64,000 nt of DNA from Ceratorhiza oryzae-sativae (lineage: Eukaryota; Basidiomycota; Agaricomycetes; Cantharellales; Ceratobasidiaceae). A model generated the notes under the pieces. That model saw nothing but the letters and a program-made list of their open reading frames with translations. It was not told where the DNA came from and made no database searches. A program made the translations under genes and the position numbers. Shown piece by piece: positions 55,133-64,000 of this stretch (within the stretch, counting starts at the first letter, position 1; each line of letters opens with the position of its first letter). Location of the stretch: the NCBI GenBank assembly GCA_030998015.1, contig JARWMV010000053.1:1-64000 (forward strand), given 5' to 3'.

Positions 55133-57374
55133 TTTTCTATTATTTTAGTCTGCTTTGCCAACCTCAAGCAATGCCTCTGTAATTTTCTTGATATTAAATG
55201 AATTTGTATGTGTCTGAATTGGTACTATTTGTGTTCCATTAAATAGTACAAAATCTCTTCTTTCCAACGCATATTTTATCGTGATTTTATCTTAAGAACT
55301 CAGAGAGATATAGAGGTTGCGATATTTCCTCTTATCAGGAGATATTGATTACAACATCGCACCGCTCATATCTCGGCAACCGCTTACGCTATCAAAGCGA
55401 TCTTATGCTCTATCGATAGCTAATCTTCGGCGGTACCTGCTGCCCGAAGATCGTCGCGATCCACTGGATCCTCGCGCCGGAATGGCCCGATGATCATTAG
55501 AATCTTACTGGACCATCAATCAAGATCGAATGACTCCAGTGAGTCAGGAGATCCTTCCAAATTGATCCAGAAGCTTCTCTGACTCACTTTATGACTCACT
55601 GAGATGTAGCCTCCATTAATTACATGTATATACTATGATAATATGATCTACAAGCCAATAGCAGGTCTCAGATGCATCAATGCCTTCAATCCACACCCTG
55701 TCTTTACTCTCATATCCTATACTGGGCTAGGGTGTACCCCAAGTATAGCAGTACCCTCTTTTGATGATCGCACTGGCATGCATGCATCTATTTGGCTCTG
55801 GAATGCCCTCCTCAGGGTATAAAAGGTCCTCCTCTGAGGCCCTTCCAGACCACCCCCATCAGCAAAAATGGTTTTTCCATGCAAGAGCTTTGGGAAAACA
55901 ATATGTAATAACAGAGCTTGAAAGACAAGCAAAGACTCTGTGAGTTGTTGAAATAGCTTTAAATATACTGCAATACATGCCCATGTTTTGGATGTCTTGA
56001 AATTTGGTCAAATGTCTTGAAGTGTCTTTGAGTGTCTTTGAATGTCTTTAGGTGTCTTTGAGTGTCTTTGAGTGTCTTTGAGTGTCTTTGAGTGTCTTTG
56101 AGTGTCTTTGAGTGTCTTTATAGAGGTCAAGTGTCTTCAGGTGAATGGACCACAATATCCTGACTATCTATAACAGGTTGTGATTACTCCTCTTTTGGCT
56201 AATTTCAAATTTACCATGTATGGAAATCCAAAAAATTAATGATTTTTGTAATTTTTGTGGCTACAACTTTCCTTTTTGGGGAAATTTCAAATTTGCCAAA
56301 TAAGGTAAGTATACCCCAAATCTGTCATCAGAATGATCAATCTCCTCATCCAACCATCCATTTTGTGTCCCCTTGTTGCCAAAGCCACTATATGCTATAA
56401 AATACCCCTTAGTGATGAGTAGTGTGCCCTTCTCATGCATGTGCTACATCACAACTAAAAGCTGAGACTTGCTGTGTCAGCAAGTCAGTGTCAGCAAGTC
56501 AGCATGATTACATAAGTCAAGCCCAGGGTTGTTTGAAATTGGTTTCAAGCTGTTATTGTGTGCTTGCAAGGTATTGCAAAGCATTCCAAGATTAAGTATA
56601 CTGACTTGAGGGATCCCAGTTGGTTTTCAAGACACTCAAAGATGCTTAAAGACACCTCAAGACATTCAAAGACACTCAAAGACATCTCAAGATAGGCCAT
56701 GTTTTGAAAGAGCTTTAAAAGGGGGTATATGTATTTGGTGTCTTTAGTGTCTTTAAGGTCTTTAAACATCTTGGAGGGCCTTTAAAGGAAATTTCATTTT
56801 TGCTGATGCCTCCTCTACTCAACCCAGACTGGTTATTGGTTTCTTTTCTCTTTCTATTTTTCTCTTGTCTGTGTGTGATTTCTTATATAACTAGTACTGA
56901 GGAATAAAGTACCATATTAGTTATATACTGTCTGATTCATTGTATCTTATATACAGAGATATATAAGGATACAATGTTGCCTGATTGAGTGTGACATTAA
57001 GTACCAGCTATTAGAGGAAATCTAAGTACCTGTAGCTGAGGAAGTACATGCATTAGGCAGCCCACCATCTATCCTATAAGCTATTGCTTAAAGTCTAGTA
57101 TTAAGATTAGTATCAGTTAGTCCAAGTGACTAGGGCTGAACTACATTTAAGATATCTAAGGGAACCTGACCATAGTAGTCTTGCTCTTTATACCTATAAA
57201 TTAGTCAGTTTACACTGTGAAAGATTAAGACTACCTTGAGTGTTACTTGATTGCATTGCAACTACTTTGAGCCTTCTTACTCTAGTCTAAGAAGTATTGA
57301 GTATGATTAGTGTATACTAACATATCTACATTTGCTTAAGCTCTAGATATCCAAGTGTACCCTGACCCGTAACA
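55114..57374. repeat. Solo LTR (LTR-C family), copy 2, with nested CATCAG element
   Basis: It aligns with 43497-44811 over its full length once the nested element 55857-56808 is removed. The right end is GACCCGTAACA; the left end reads CATTATGG where copy 1 has TGTTATGG. The flanks GTCTC (55109-55113) and GGCTC (57375-57379) match at four of five positions. It interrupts the Ty3-A integrase. Confidence 0.85.
55857..56808. mobile_element. Non-autonomous CATCAG element, copy 3
   Basis: The 952-bp element has the same termini as the copies at 7888 and 10679 and a 2-bp duplication CC (55855-55856 and 56809-56810). Comparison with the uninterrupted LTR-C copy near 44245 supports the insertion point. 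It is 12 bp longer than copy 2, which equals one unit of its 12-bp array; six GAGTGTCTTT units run in a row near 56058-56120. Confidence 0.9.
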
Positions 57375-57379
57375 GGCTC

Positions 57380-59375
57380 CTACCTTGAATTCCTTCCCTT
57401 TCTTTTCCATTTGTTGGTGTAATTCCATTGAGGCTCTTGCCTCATCCCATACCTTTTCCATTTGATTATGCATGCTGTCTGCAGTGGGTGCCTCAGACGG
57501 TTCTTCCCCCTCTCAGACAACCCATCTTGGTTTTTTTCCATATACTGTTTCAAACAGGGTTTGTCCTGTTGTAGCGTTTATGTGGTTGTTATGGCAGAAT
57601 TTGGCAATGGGTAACCATTTTACCCAATCATCTTGTCTATAATTGCAGAAGGTTCTTAAGAACCCTTCTACCCATTGATTTGTTCTTTCCGACAGTCCAT
57701 CCAGAAATGGATGGAAGGCAGTGGAGAATCTGGGCTTTGTCCCAATTCCCTTGTATAGGGCCTTTAGGAATTGGCTGTTAAAGGTTGGCCCTCAGTCTGA
57801 GACAGTGGTTTCTGGTGTCCTGTGATGTCTCCATACCTCCCTTATGAATATTTCTGCCAGTTCTTCTGCATTGGTGCTCTCCAGACATGGTACAAAATGG
57901 GCCTGCTGGGAGAAGCAATCTACAACTGTCAAGATGCTGTTGTACCCTTTTGAGACAGGTAATTTGACAATGAAATCATATGCAACATCTGCCCATGGTT
58001 TCCACAGGATTGGTAAGGGCTTCAGGGGAGCGCCTTGTTTGTGTCCTTTGCTCCTTTGACATGTTTCACAAGATTCCACATATTGGTTTACGTTTACTTG
58101 GGCCTTCATTCCTGGCCAGTAGTAATCCCTTGATAGTAACTCTAGTGTTCGGGCTTGTCCCTGATGACCCACCACAGGGGTATCATGGCACTCCTCAAGG
58201 AGGCTCAACCTCAAGTCCTTGTCATCTGGGATGTAGAGCCTATTGTCATACCTTAATAGGCCCTCCTTCATTTCATACTGTCTAAATTCCTTTTGTACTG
58301 AGGGCAGTAGTTGTTCTTTATTTGCCACACTCAGCCTTAAGGATCTGATAGATTCATCTTCTTCCTGAGCTTCTTTAAGCTCCTCCCAGAAGTTCCCCTG
58401 TACCTCTGCCTTGAAACCTATGAACCTTTCTTCTGGAATCATGATCTGTGGTTCCATAGGGGTGTCCCCATGGTCACTCCTCCTGGAAAGGGCATCTGGC
58501 TTCTGTGAGAGTTTCCCTGGTCTATACACAATCTGAAAATTGAAGGGTGCCAGAGTGAGATACCATCTGGCATGCCTTCTATTCCACATCTGGGCATTTT
58601 GCCAGTACTGGAGGTTCCTATGGTCGGTGTATATCACAATAGATTCCTCTGTCCCTTCTAAGTATAACCTCCAGTGCTCTAAGGACCTAACAATTGCAAG
58701 CAACTCCTTGTCGTAGGTGTCATAATTTTTCTCTGGTGGGGTGAAGCTCTTCGATAGGAAGGCAATTGGATGCAATTGGTTGTCATCACCCTTTTGGCTT
58801 AGTACTGCCCCCATGGCCACTCCTGAGGTGTCTGTTTCCAGTATGTATGGCTTGTTTGGGTTTGGGTGGATTAAGACCAGTTCTCTTGCTACTGCTTCTT
58901 TAATAGCTTCAAATGCTTCTTGTTGTTTTCCCTCCCACAGGAATTTGATGTCCTTTTGAGTGAGATCTGTGAGGGGTTTGGCTAAGGTGCTAAACTTCTC
59001 TATCCACCTTCTATAGAACCCCATGAAGCCTAGGAATGCTTGGACTTCTTTTACTCTTTTAGGTTCTGGCCATTCCAGGACTGCCTTTACCTTTACCTTT
59101 TCCATTGATATCCCTTCTGGGGATATGACAATTCCAATGAAGCTTACCTCCTTCACAAAGAACTGACACTTGTGTGGTTTGAGGAAGAGGTGGTTTTCCC
59201 TCATTCTTCTTAACACTTCCCTGACATGTTGTACATGTTCTTCCCTGTTTCTGGAAAACACTAGTACATCGTCCATGTAGATTACCATGTAATCATCTAT
59301 TATGTCACAGAACTTTTCCATCATGAACCTTGTAAAGGTTCTTGGTCCTTCTTTTACTCCAAATGGCATGACCAA
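57380..59375 (-). pseudogene. Ty3-A RT (3' part), RNase H and integrase core
   Basis: The open frame 59375-57792 starts MVMPFGVKEGPRTFTRFM. It contains MVIYMDDVLVFS (RT catalytic), ETDTSGVAMGAVL (RNase H), the zinc-binding CETCQRSKGHK and integrase first-Asp region VAYDFIVKLPVSKG. It reaches the second catalytic Asp in TTVSD, then a TGA at about 57792. Beyond the stop, sequence with the third-residue region DGLSERTNQWVEGFL continues to the LTR-C insertion at 57374. Confidence 0.9.
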
Positions 59376-59456
59376 GCATTTGAACTGGCCTTCTCCTGTC
59401 CTGAAAGCTGTTTTCCATTCGTCTCCCTCTTTTACCCTGATATTGTTGAATCCCCA

Positions 59457-59762
59457 TCAAACATCCATTTTTGAATAGATGGTTGTGTCCTTCAGTCTCT
59501 CAATCAATTCTATTTGAATTGGAAGTGGAAACCTGTCTGGCTTGGTGATGTCATTCATCTTATGGTAGTCGACTACCAACCTAAGCCCTCCATCTGCTTT
59601 GTTTATGTAGAAACAGGGTGCAGCTACAACTGACTGGCTGGGCCTTATTTTTCTGTTTCTTAGTTCCTCCTCTAGGTACTCCCTGAGTGCCTTTGTTTCT
59701 GCTGGCAACATACTGTACCTCTTTGCAGGCTTTGGCAGCTCTGCTCCCTCGATCAGGTCCAT
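59457..59762 (-). pseudogene. Ty3-A reverse transcriptase, 5' part
   Basis: LREYLEEELRNRKIRPSQS and LRLVVDYHKMNDITKPDRFPLP are early RT blocks, ending at KMDV where a stop interrupts FDxxxGFNNI (near 59455). The RT continues after about 80 bp in the frame starting at 59375. Confidence 0.88.
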
Positions 59763-59798
59763 TTTGAAGTCCAGGTTTCCTCAGTGGGGTGGAAGTTC

Positions 59799-60296
59799 TC
59801 AGAAACCTTCTTCCCCAAACAGGTCTTCAAAATCCCTAAATTCTTCTGGGATTTGTAGGCTTTCACTTGCTGCCCTTGCCTTGATTTCATCTGGGTATGA
59901 GATGGTAAGGTCTTTCCAATCTATGATAGGTTCTGCCTCCTCAAGCCATTCTTTCCCTAGGACTATGTCTGTGTTGCCTAGGGTCATTACATAAAGGGAG
60001 CATTTCAGTGTCTTCCCTTCCACTTCAATATTTAGTTCTGCCCTTTCTTCTATGGCATCCTTGATTTCATTTCTATCAATGGCCATGATTGATTTCTTGT
60101 GTTTGAGGGGAGTGGTCTGGATCCCTTTTTCCCTTGAATAGGCCTTATCAATGAAGTTGGTTGAAGATCCTGAGTCAATCAGTGTCTTTGCTGGTTCCAT
60201 GATTCCCTCTACTGTAGTGTATATTATTGATTGATTACTAGATTTCTTGAGGTAACATACATCTGCGGTAGGGGTTATATCAGGGTCCTCCAACAT
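59799..60296 (-). pseudogene. Ty3-A aspartic protease region
   Basis: TLIDSGSSTNFIDKAY carries the DSGS active site, followed by NTDIVLGKEWLEEAEPIIDW, typical of the protease-RT linker in Ty3/gypsy elements. A stop lies after DLFGEEGF. Confidence 0.85.
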
Positions 60297-60400
60297 GGAA
60301 GTGGTAGGACCAATTAGTTTTCTGACTTGGAGCTGCTTTCTTCTTCAACTTGTCTGCTGGCCTTCCCTTGTATCTTAGCTTTGTCATAGGTCCACTGGCC

Positions 60401-62148
60401 TCAGCAGTCCTTCAGGACATGCCCTGATTTACCACATTTGATACAGAGTCCTTCTTTCCTTTGCCTGTCTTTTTCACTGTTTGGTATTCTTACCACGTTG
60501 TTAGTTTGGGTTTTCCCCCATTTGCCACTGGTCCCTGAAGGCTTGTTCCCCCCTTGTTTGTATTTTGCTGGTGCCCAGGTTGAATTTGATGAGTTGCTGG
60601 TCCTTGCATTCATTTTCTGGTTTGCAAACTGCATGTCATCCATTTTGCAGGCAAAGTTGATTAGTTGATCTAGGGTATATGATGGACCTTCAGCCTCATT
60701 TGCCAGTACTTCAATCCTTACGATCTCTTGTCGTACTTTGGGTTTTAACCCTTCCCTGAATTGGTCCTTGAGGGCTTCCTGGTTCCAGTCTACCTCTTGG
60801 ATCAGGATCCAGAATTGGGTAGCATAATCCAATGCACTCTTGGTTTGTGTTAATTTCCTTAGCTTCTGGATGGTCTTTTCTTTTATGACTGGGTCATTAA
60901 AGGCATCCAGGAATCCCTTCCTGAAATCCTTCCAGGATGCAAGGATCCCTGTGCATTTGCCTGCTAGTAGTTTCCAGCAGTAAGGTTGTGCCCAGTTTGC
61001 TGCTTCCCGTCCTCCATGTTCATTAACACAGCAGATATCTTTTTTTGGTTGTCAAAGGCTGATTCGTCATAGTCAGCAAAGAAAAGTTCCATGCCGATTA
61101 TGAAGTTCTCTGCTTCCTTCCCCTTTTTCCCATTAAATTTGCTGGGTCTCCCTAGTCGCACCTCCTTAGGAGTGTGGTTTGCAGCAAGGGTAGGTTGGTT
61201 TGCTTGGGATGGAGGTTCTGTTTGGGGTCTTATTGTGGACTTGGCCTGGAAGGTTCTTCCCAGAAAGGGTGTTCATACCAGGGAGGCTGAGGGGGATTGT
61301 GAGGGGCTTCCTATGACTACCCTAGTTCTTCCTGTGGTCTCTTCTGTCCTTTCCCTCAGCCTTCCTGCTTCAGTTGTTTTCTGGAGCTCATTTCCTAGAT
61401 TGGTTACCTGTTGTTCTAGTGCGGTCAGGATCTCCCCTGTGTTTTCAGTTTTCTTCTCTAAGCTTTCAAGCTTTCGCTCTTGCATTCCCAGTACCTGGTT
61501 CATTTCCATGGAGATGTCCTTTAATTCTTTTATCAGGTTCCCCATTTCTGCTTTTAGGTTGTCCTGGTTCTTTGCCACATAGAGGACATTTCTGTTGGAT
61601 GTTTCCATTGATCTTACCATCCAGTCCACATTTCCTTCTTGCTGTGTTAGTGATATTTGACACTGATTTATACTCATGATTGCCTTTTCTAGTTCCCTAT
61701 GGTTATTGTCTCTAAGTTCCTTGAGCCCCACCCTGATGGTGGTGGCAATGGTGTGAATAGGGTTGGCAGTGGTTACAGCTCCAGAACCTGGCTGGGGTTG
61801 TGTCCTTGCCTCTTCTGCCAAGGCCATGCCTTGTTTGTATATGGTTCGGGTGATATCTTCTACCTCATCCCTCTCTGGATTTGAGATATCTTCTGGGTCT
61901 GGATTTATCAGGAGAATTGGTGGTTGAGGGCTGCAGAGCAGTATTCCCCCTATTTGCCCTCCCAGGATGGGGGCCCAAGTGGGGTTAGGTTGAGCCACTG
62001 GTCGTGGATTTTGTTGCAACCCCCCTGGCATTCCTTGGAGGGTTTCATCTGGGTTACCTTCAGCTTCTGGGGGAGTAACAGGTTTGGGTGATTGTGGTCT
62101 ACTATTTGCCACTCTGCTTTGAGATCGAGTTTGTGGTCTCTGTGACAT
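60401..62148 (-). pseudogene. Ty3-A gag
   Basis: The first frame (62148-61273, 291 codons, start MSQRPQTRSQSRV) has a Pro-rich N-terminus and a coiled-coil region (LEKKTENTGEILTALEQQVTNLGNEL). The capsid region continues at 61161-60964 (RPSKFNGKKGKEAENFIIGME) and 60832-60401 (YATQFWILIQEVDW, FREGLKPKVRQEI). It ends in the zinc knuckle CIKCGKSGHVLKDC. Two frameshifts or stops separate the pieces. Confidence 0.85.
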
Positions 62149-62254
62149 AGTTTCTTTGTGTTCTCTTATGAATCACAGGAGTTAGCTGGTTTCTCATGTA
62201 CTCAGCCCTTAGTATCTGTGTAGTATACTTATGTTTGCCACTAGTTAAGTTAAG

Positions 62255-62266
62255 AGCTTGCTTTAT
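62255..62266 (-). other. Ty3-A self-priming primer binding site
   Basis: AGCTTGCTTTAT (plus strand, two bases from the LTR edge) is the exact reverse complement of ATAAAGCAAGCT at 62397-62408 in the 5' LTR. The LTR segment lies 28 nt after the TATA box (62436-62442). This matches self-priming as in Tf1 rather than tRNA priming. Confidence 0.65.
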
Positions 62267-62268
62267 AA

Positions 62269-62824
62269 TGTTGTGACCCTCTGGACACTTCCTTGCAAAG
62301 CACTTAAGTAGTGGCTGCATTGACAGTTTGATGTTATGTGGTATGTATTGAGTGTTCTAGTTACAGTGTTTGCTATGGTCTATGGTGGTTGACTAGATAA
62401 AGCAAGCTGAGGCGTCCAGTCTTGCTTTATCCTTCTTATATACACCTGTGGCTGCGGTGGCTGTGGATGTATTATTTAAGCACAATCTGCAGTAGGTACA
62501 GGTTATATACAGTACTATGGGTTAGGTAATTGTTTATCTTAAGTTTGTGCAGCTCCAAATCTTATAGAGCTGTGCAAGGTCTGAGGGGTAAGCACTGAGG
62601 TCACATGATCCTGCTGTAAGCGCCAAGATCATGTGACAACTTGCTCCTCGCTCCAAGTAACAATGGAGAGAAATGCTGGAGCAAGTTCAGGGTAACCACC
62701 ATAAGCACCAGTTAAGCACCAAGGTCACATGACCTTGTTTATGGCTTGTTCTGCTTAGAAAAAAATGCCATAAATCTGTAAAATATTCGGTTACTCTGTT
62801 ATGTCCGTTTGACAGGTCATAACA
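62269..62824 (-). repeat. 5' LTR of Ty3-A copy 2
   Basis: This 556-bp LTR starts on the minus strand TGTTATGACCTG and ends GGGTCACAACA, with GTAGG outside. It carries a TATA box and GTCACATGACC/ATCATGTGAC palindromes in U3. Confidence 0.95.
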
Positions 62825-62829
62825 GTAGG

Positions 62830-63324
62830 GCACCCTCCTCATCACTACTATAGCACTTGTCATCATCAGTTTCACATTATACACTAGCTAAGCTTGTTGT
62901 TCTTTCTGTACTTTTTCATAATGCCCAACTGTTCTGCATCCCCTTGCACCTTTGCATGTACCTTAAATATTTTCAATTCATAAACTCATTTACATACGTT
63001 ATTGAGAATACAATATGCAAACCATAGATGGAGTTGCCTGCTAGACCTGAGCAAGCTTGAATCATATATGCATTGGCATAATAAATTGCTTAACTCACTG
63101 TGGGTCTTGTACACCAGCCCCAATATTTGGATGTCTAGACGTCCTGCTCAAGATCTCATTTGCCTAATCAGTAATTGGCCTCAGCACTTCACACCTGGTC
63201 CCTGACCTATGGACTTGTTTCAGGTCCTTTTCATGCTTTTATTTATGACTGCCTTTGCCAGTGTTTGTTCACCACCCCTCCCTTCAACCTTTTTCAGCTT
63301 TCTGTCACTCTCACTGTGGTAACT
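62830..63324. other. Stretch without recognisable gene
   Basis: This stretch between Ty3-A and the downstream pseudogene shows no motif, repeat or convincing frame. Confidence 0.5.
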
Positions 63325-64000
63325 ATGCCAGAGAATGATTTTTCCCTCCTCAGGGAAGCGATAGCAGCTGAAGGTAAGCCTCACATTTGTTGCCATATGT
63401 TTGCCTTGACTTAACACTAACCACCCACCTGTCTAGCTGGCTTGGACATTCAAAAGTTGAACGGCAAGTGGGTGTTGAAGCGAGTCAACAAAGCCATTAC
63501 CAGCCTTGTGCCTACATGACCGATCAAGATTAAAGTTGATAAGAAGCCCCTGGGTGGACCTGGAAGGGGCGAGAAGTGGGGATATAATCTCCAAAATAAA
63601 CTTGAACTGAGCGATGAGGATTACAGCTTGTTATATGTATGTATGTCTTCTCGTGCTGCGTTTCACTCAATCTAACATATTTTATTTGTAGGACAACCAC
63701 AAGACTGTTATTAGGAGTACGTTTGGAATCAACAAGACCCAGCCCATCACAAAACAACCAAAAGGAGCTTTGAGAGATGCGATTGAAACGGTATGTGACA
63801 AGAAATTATACTGTTTATTGTAGCTGTAACGCCCTCTCCAGATTTATACAATGCACCCCAAGTTGGAGGCATTCCGCAAGCTCAAGCATTGGGCCCTGAC
63901 CATGTTCTTCAATGTCATTCTTTGAAGAATGGCTAGTCAGTGGAAGAAGAAGTACGGTGACCCAATGAGGATCAAGGCTTGAAAGCAGAAAGCCACTGCT
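63325..64000 (+). pseudogene. Multi-exon gene remnant of unknown function
   Basis: Four exon-like pieces joined by GT-AG introns read on the plus strand: 63325-63373 (MPENDFSLLREAIAAE), 63437 to about 63636 (LNGKWVLKRVNKAITSLVPT, then a TGA, then KIKVDKKPLGGPGRGEKWGY), about 63692-63790 (TVIRSTFGINKTQPITK) and from about 63841 (MHPKLEAFRKLKHWAL). A second TGA lies near 63925, followed by MASQWKKKYGDPMRIKA. The two stops fit CGA-to-TGA decay. No family is recognised; the gene continues or ends near the window edge. Confidence 0.5.

Larger units (their letters stand above)
34385..62824 (-). mobile_element. Ty3-A copy 2: complete Rep-bearing Ty3/gypsy chromovirus with nested insertions
   Basis: Two LTRs of 556 bp in the same orientation (34385-34940 and 62269-62824) are flanked by the 5-bp duplication GTAGG (34380-34384 and 62825-62829). 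This shows that the whole 28.4 kb is one insertion plus nested elements. Order on the minus strand: 5' LTR, self-complementary primer site, gag, protease, RT, RNase H, integrase with GPY/F and chromodomain, ORF X, antisense ORF Y, intergenic hairpin, Rep, tRNA-like block, polypurine tract, 3' LTR. Nested insertions are Ty3-B (35767-51818) in Rep and a solo LTR (55114-57374) in the integrase. Without them the element would be about 10 kb. Many coding frames are broken by stops. Confidence 0.93.

Noticed and set aside
63325..64000. Continuation of the casein kinase fragment after Ty3-A
   Set aside because: The residues do not match CK1 C-lobe motifs, so the two pieces are treated as separate genes.

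Overview
The window looks like a transposon-rich chromosomal segment of a filamentous basidiomycete. Evidence for this is short GT-AG introns, a NACHT-WD40 gene of the HET-E type that is greatly expanded in Agaricomycetes such as Rhizoctonia/Ceratobasidium, a Tnp2-type transposase gene with many introns, and chromodomain Ty3/gypsy elements. The genus is an inference. Only one gene (HET-E-like, 17098-21939) looks like an intact host gene. Almost everything else is mobile DNA, and several insertions can be dated against each other because their target-site duplications (TSDs) are readable.

Layout. 1-2653 is the 3' part of a Ty3/gypsy element, here called Ty3-A copy 1. It carries a CRESS-DNA-virus-like Rep gene (HUH endonuclease plus SF3 helicase) just upstream of its polypurine tract and 3' LTR. 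It sits inside a decayed Ty1/copia element (2654 to about 7800), which also holds a solo LTR. 7888-11618 holds two nearly identical inverted copies of a 940-bp non-autonomous element with CATCAG termini. 11619-14968 is unrecognised apart from a 220-bp MITE. 14969-16931 is a Tc1-like relic with long terminal repeats and a solo LTR inside it. 17098-21939 is the NACHT-WD40 gene. 22789-26462 is a Tnp2 (CACTA-class) transposase gene. It is cut at its fourth codon by a CATCAG-ended foldback element (26465-32912), which is itself cut by a 5.7-kb DNA transposon with an 8-bp TSD (27186-32885). The start codon therefore lies at 32922. 33740-34260 is a casein-kinase-I-like pseudogene fragment.

34385-62824 is a single Ty3-A element (copy 2). 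Its two 556-bp LTRs share the TSD GTAGG. On the minus strand its order is LTR, gag, protease, RT, RNase H, integrase, chromodomain, ORF X, ORF Y (antisense), an intergenic hairpin, Rep, a tRNA-like sequence, polypurine tract, LTR. Its Rep gene is split by a second chromovirus, Ty3-B (35767-51818, TSD GATTG). Ty3-B in turn contains a second copy of the 8-bp-TSD transposon, two solo LTRs and a Tc1 element. The Ty3-A integrase holds another solo LTR with a third CATCAG element inside it. The window ends in a multi-exon pseudogene of unknown function.

The main discovery candidate is Ty3-A. Two separate copies show the same arrangement of a Rep gene inside an LTR retrotransposon, with a conserved hairpin carrying a 9-nt loop upstream of Rep. 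This suggests a hybrid element family that might combine reverse transcription with rolling-circle functions. Both Ty3 families also appear to be self-primed in the manner of Tf1. CpG-to-TpG/CpA decay is visible throughout the nested region.
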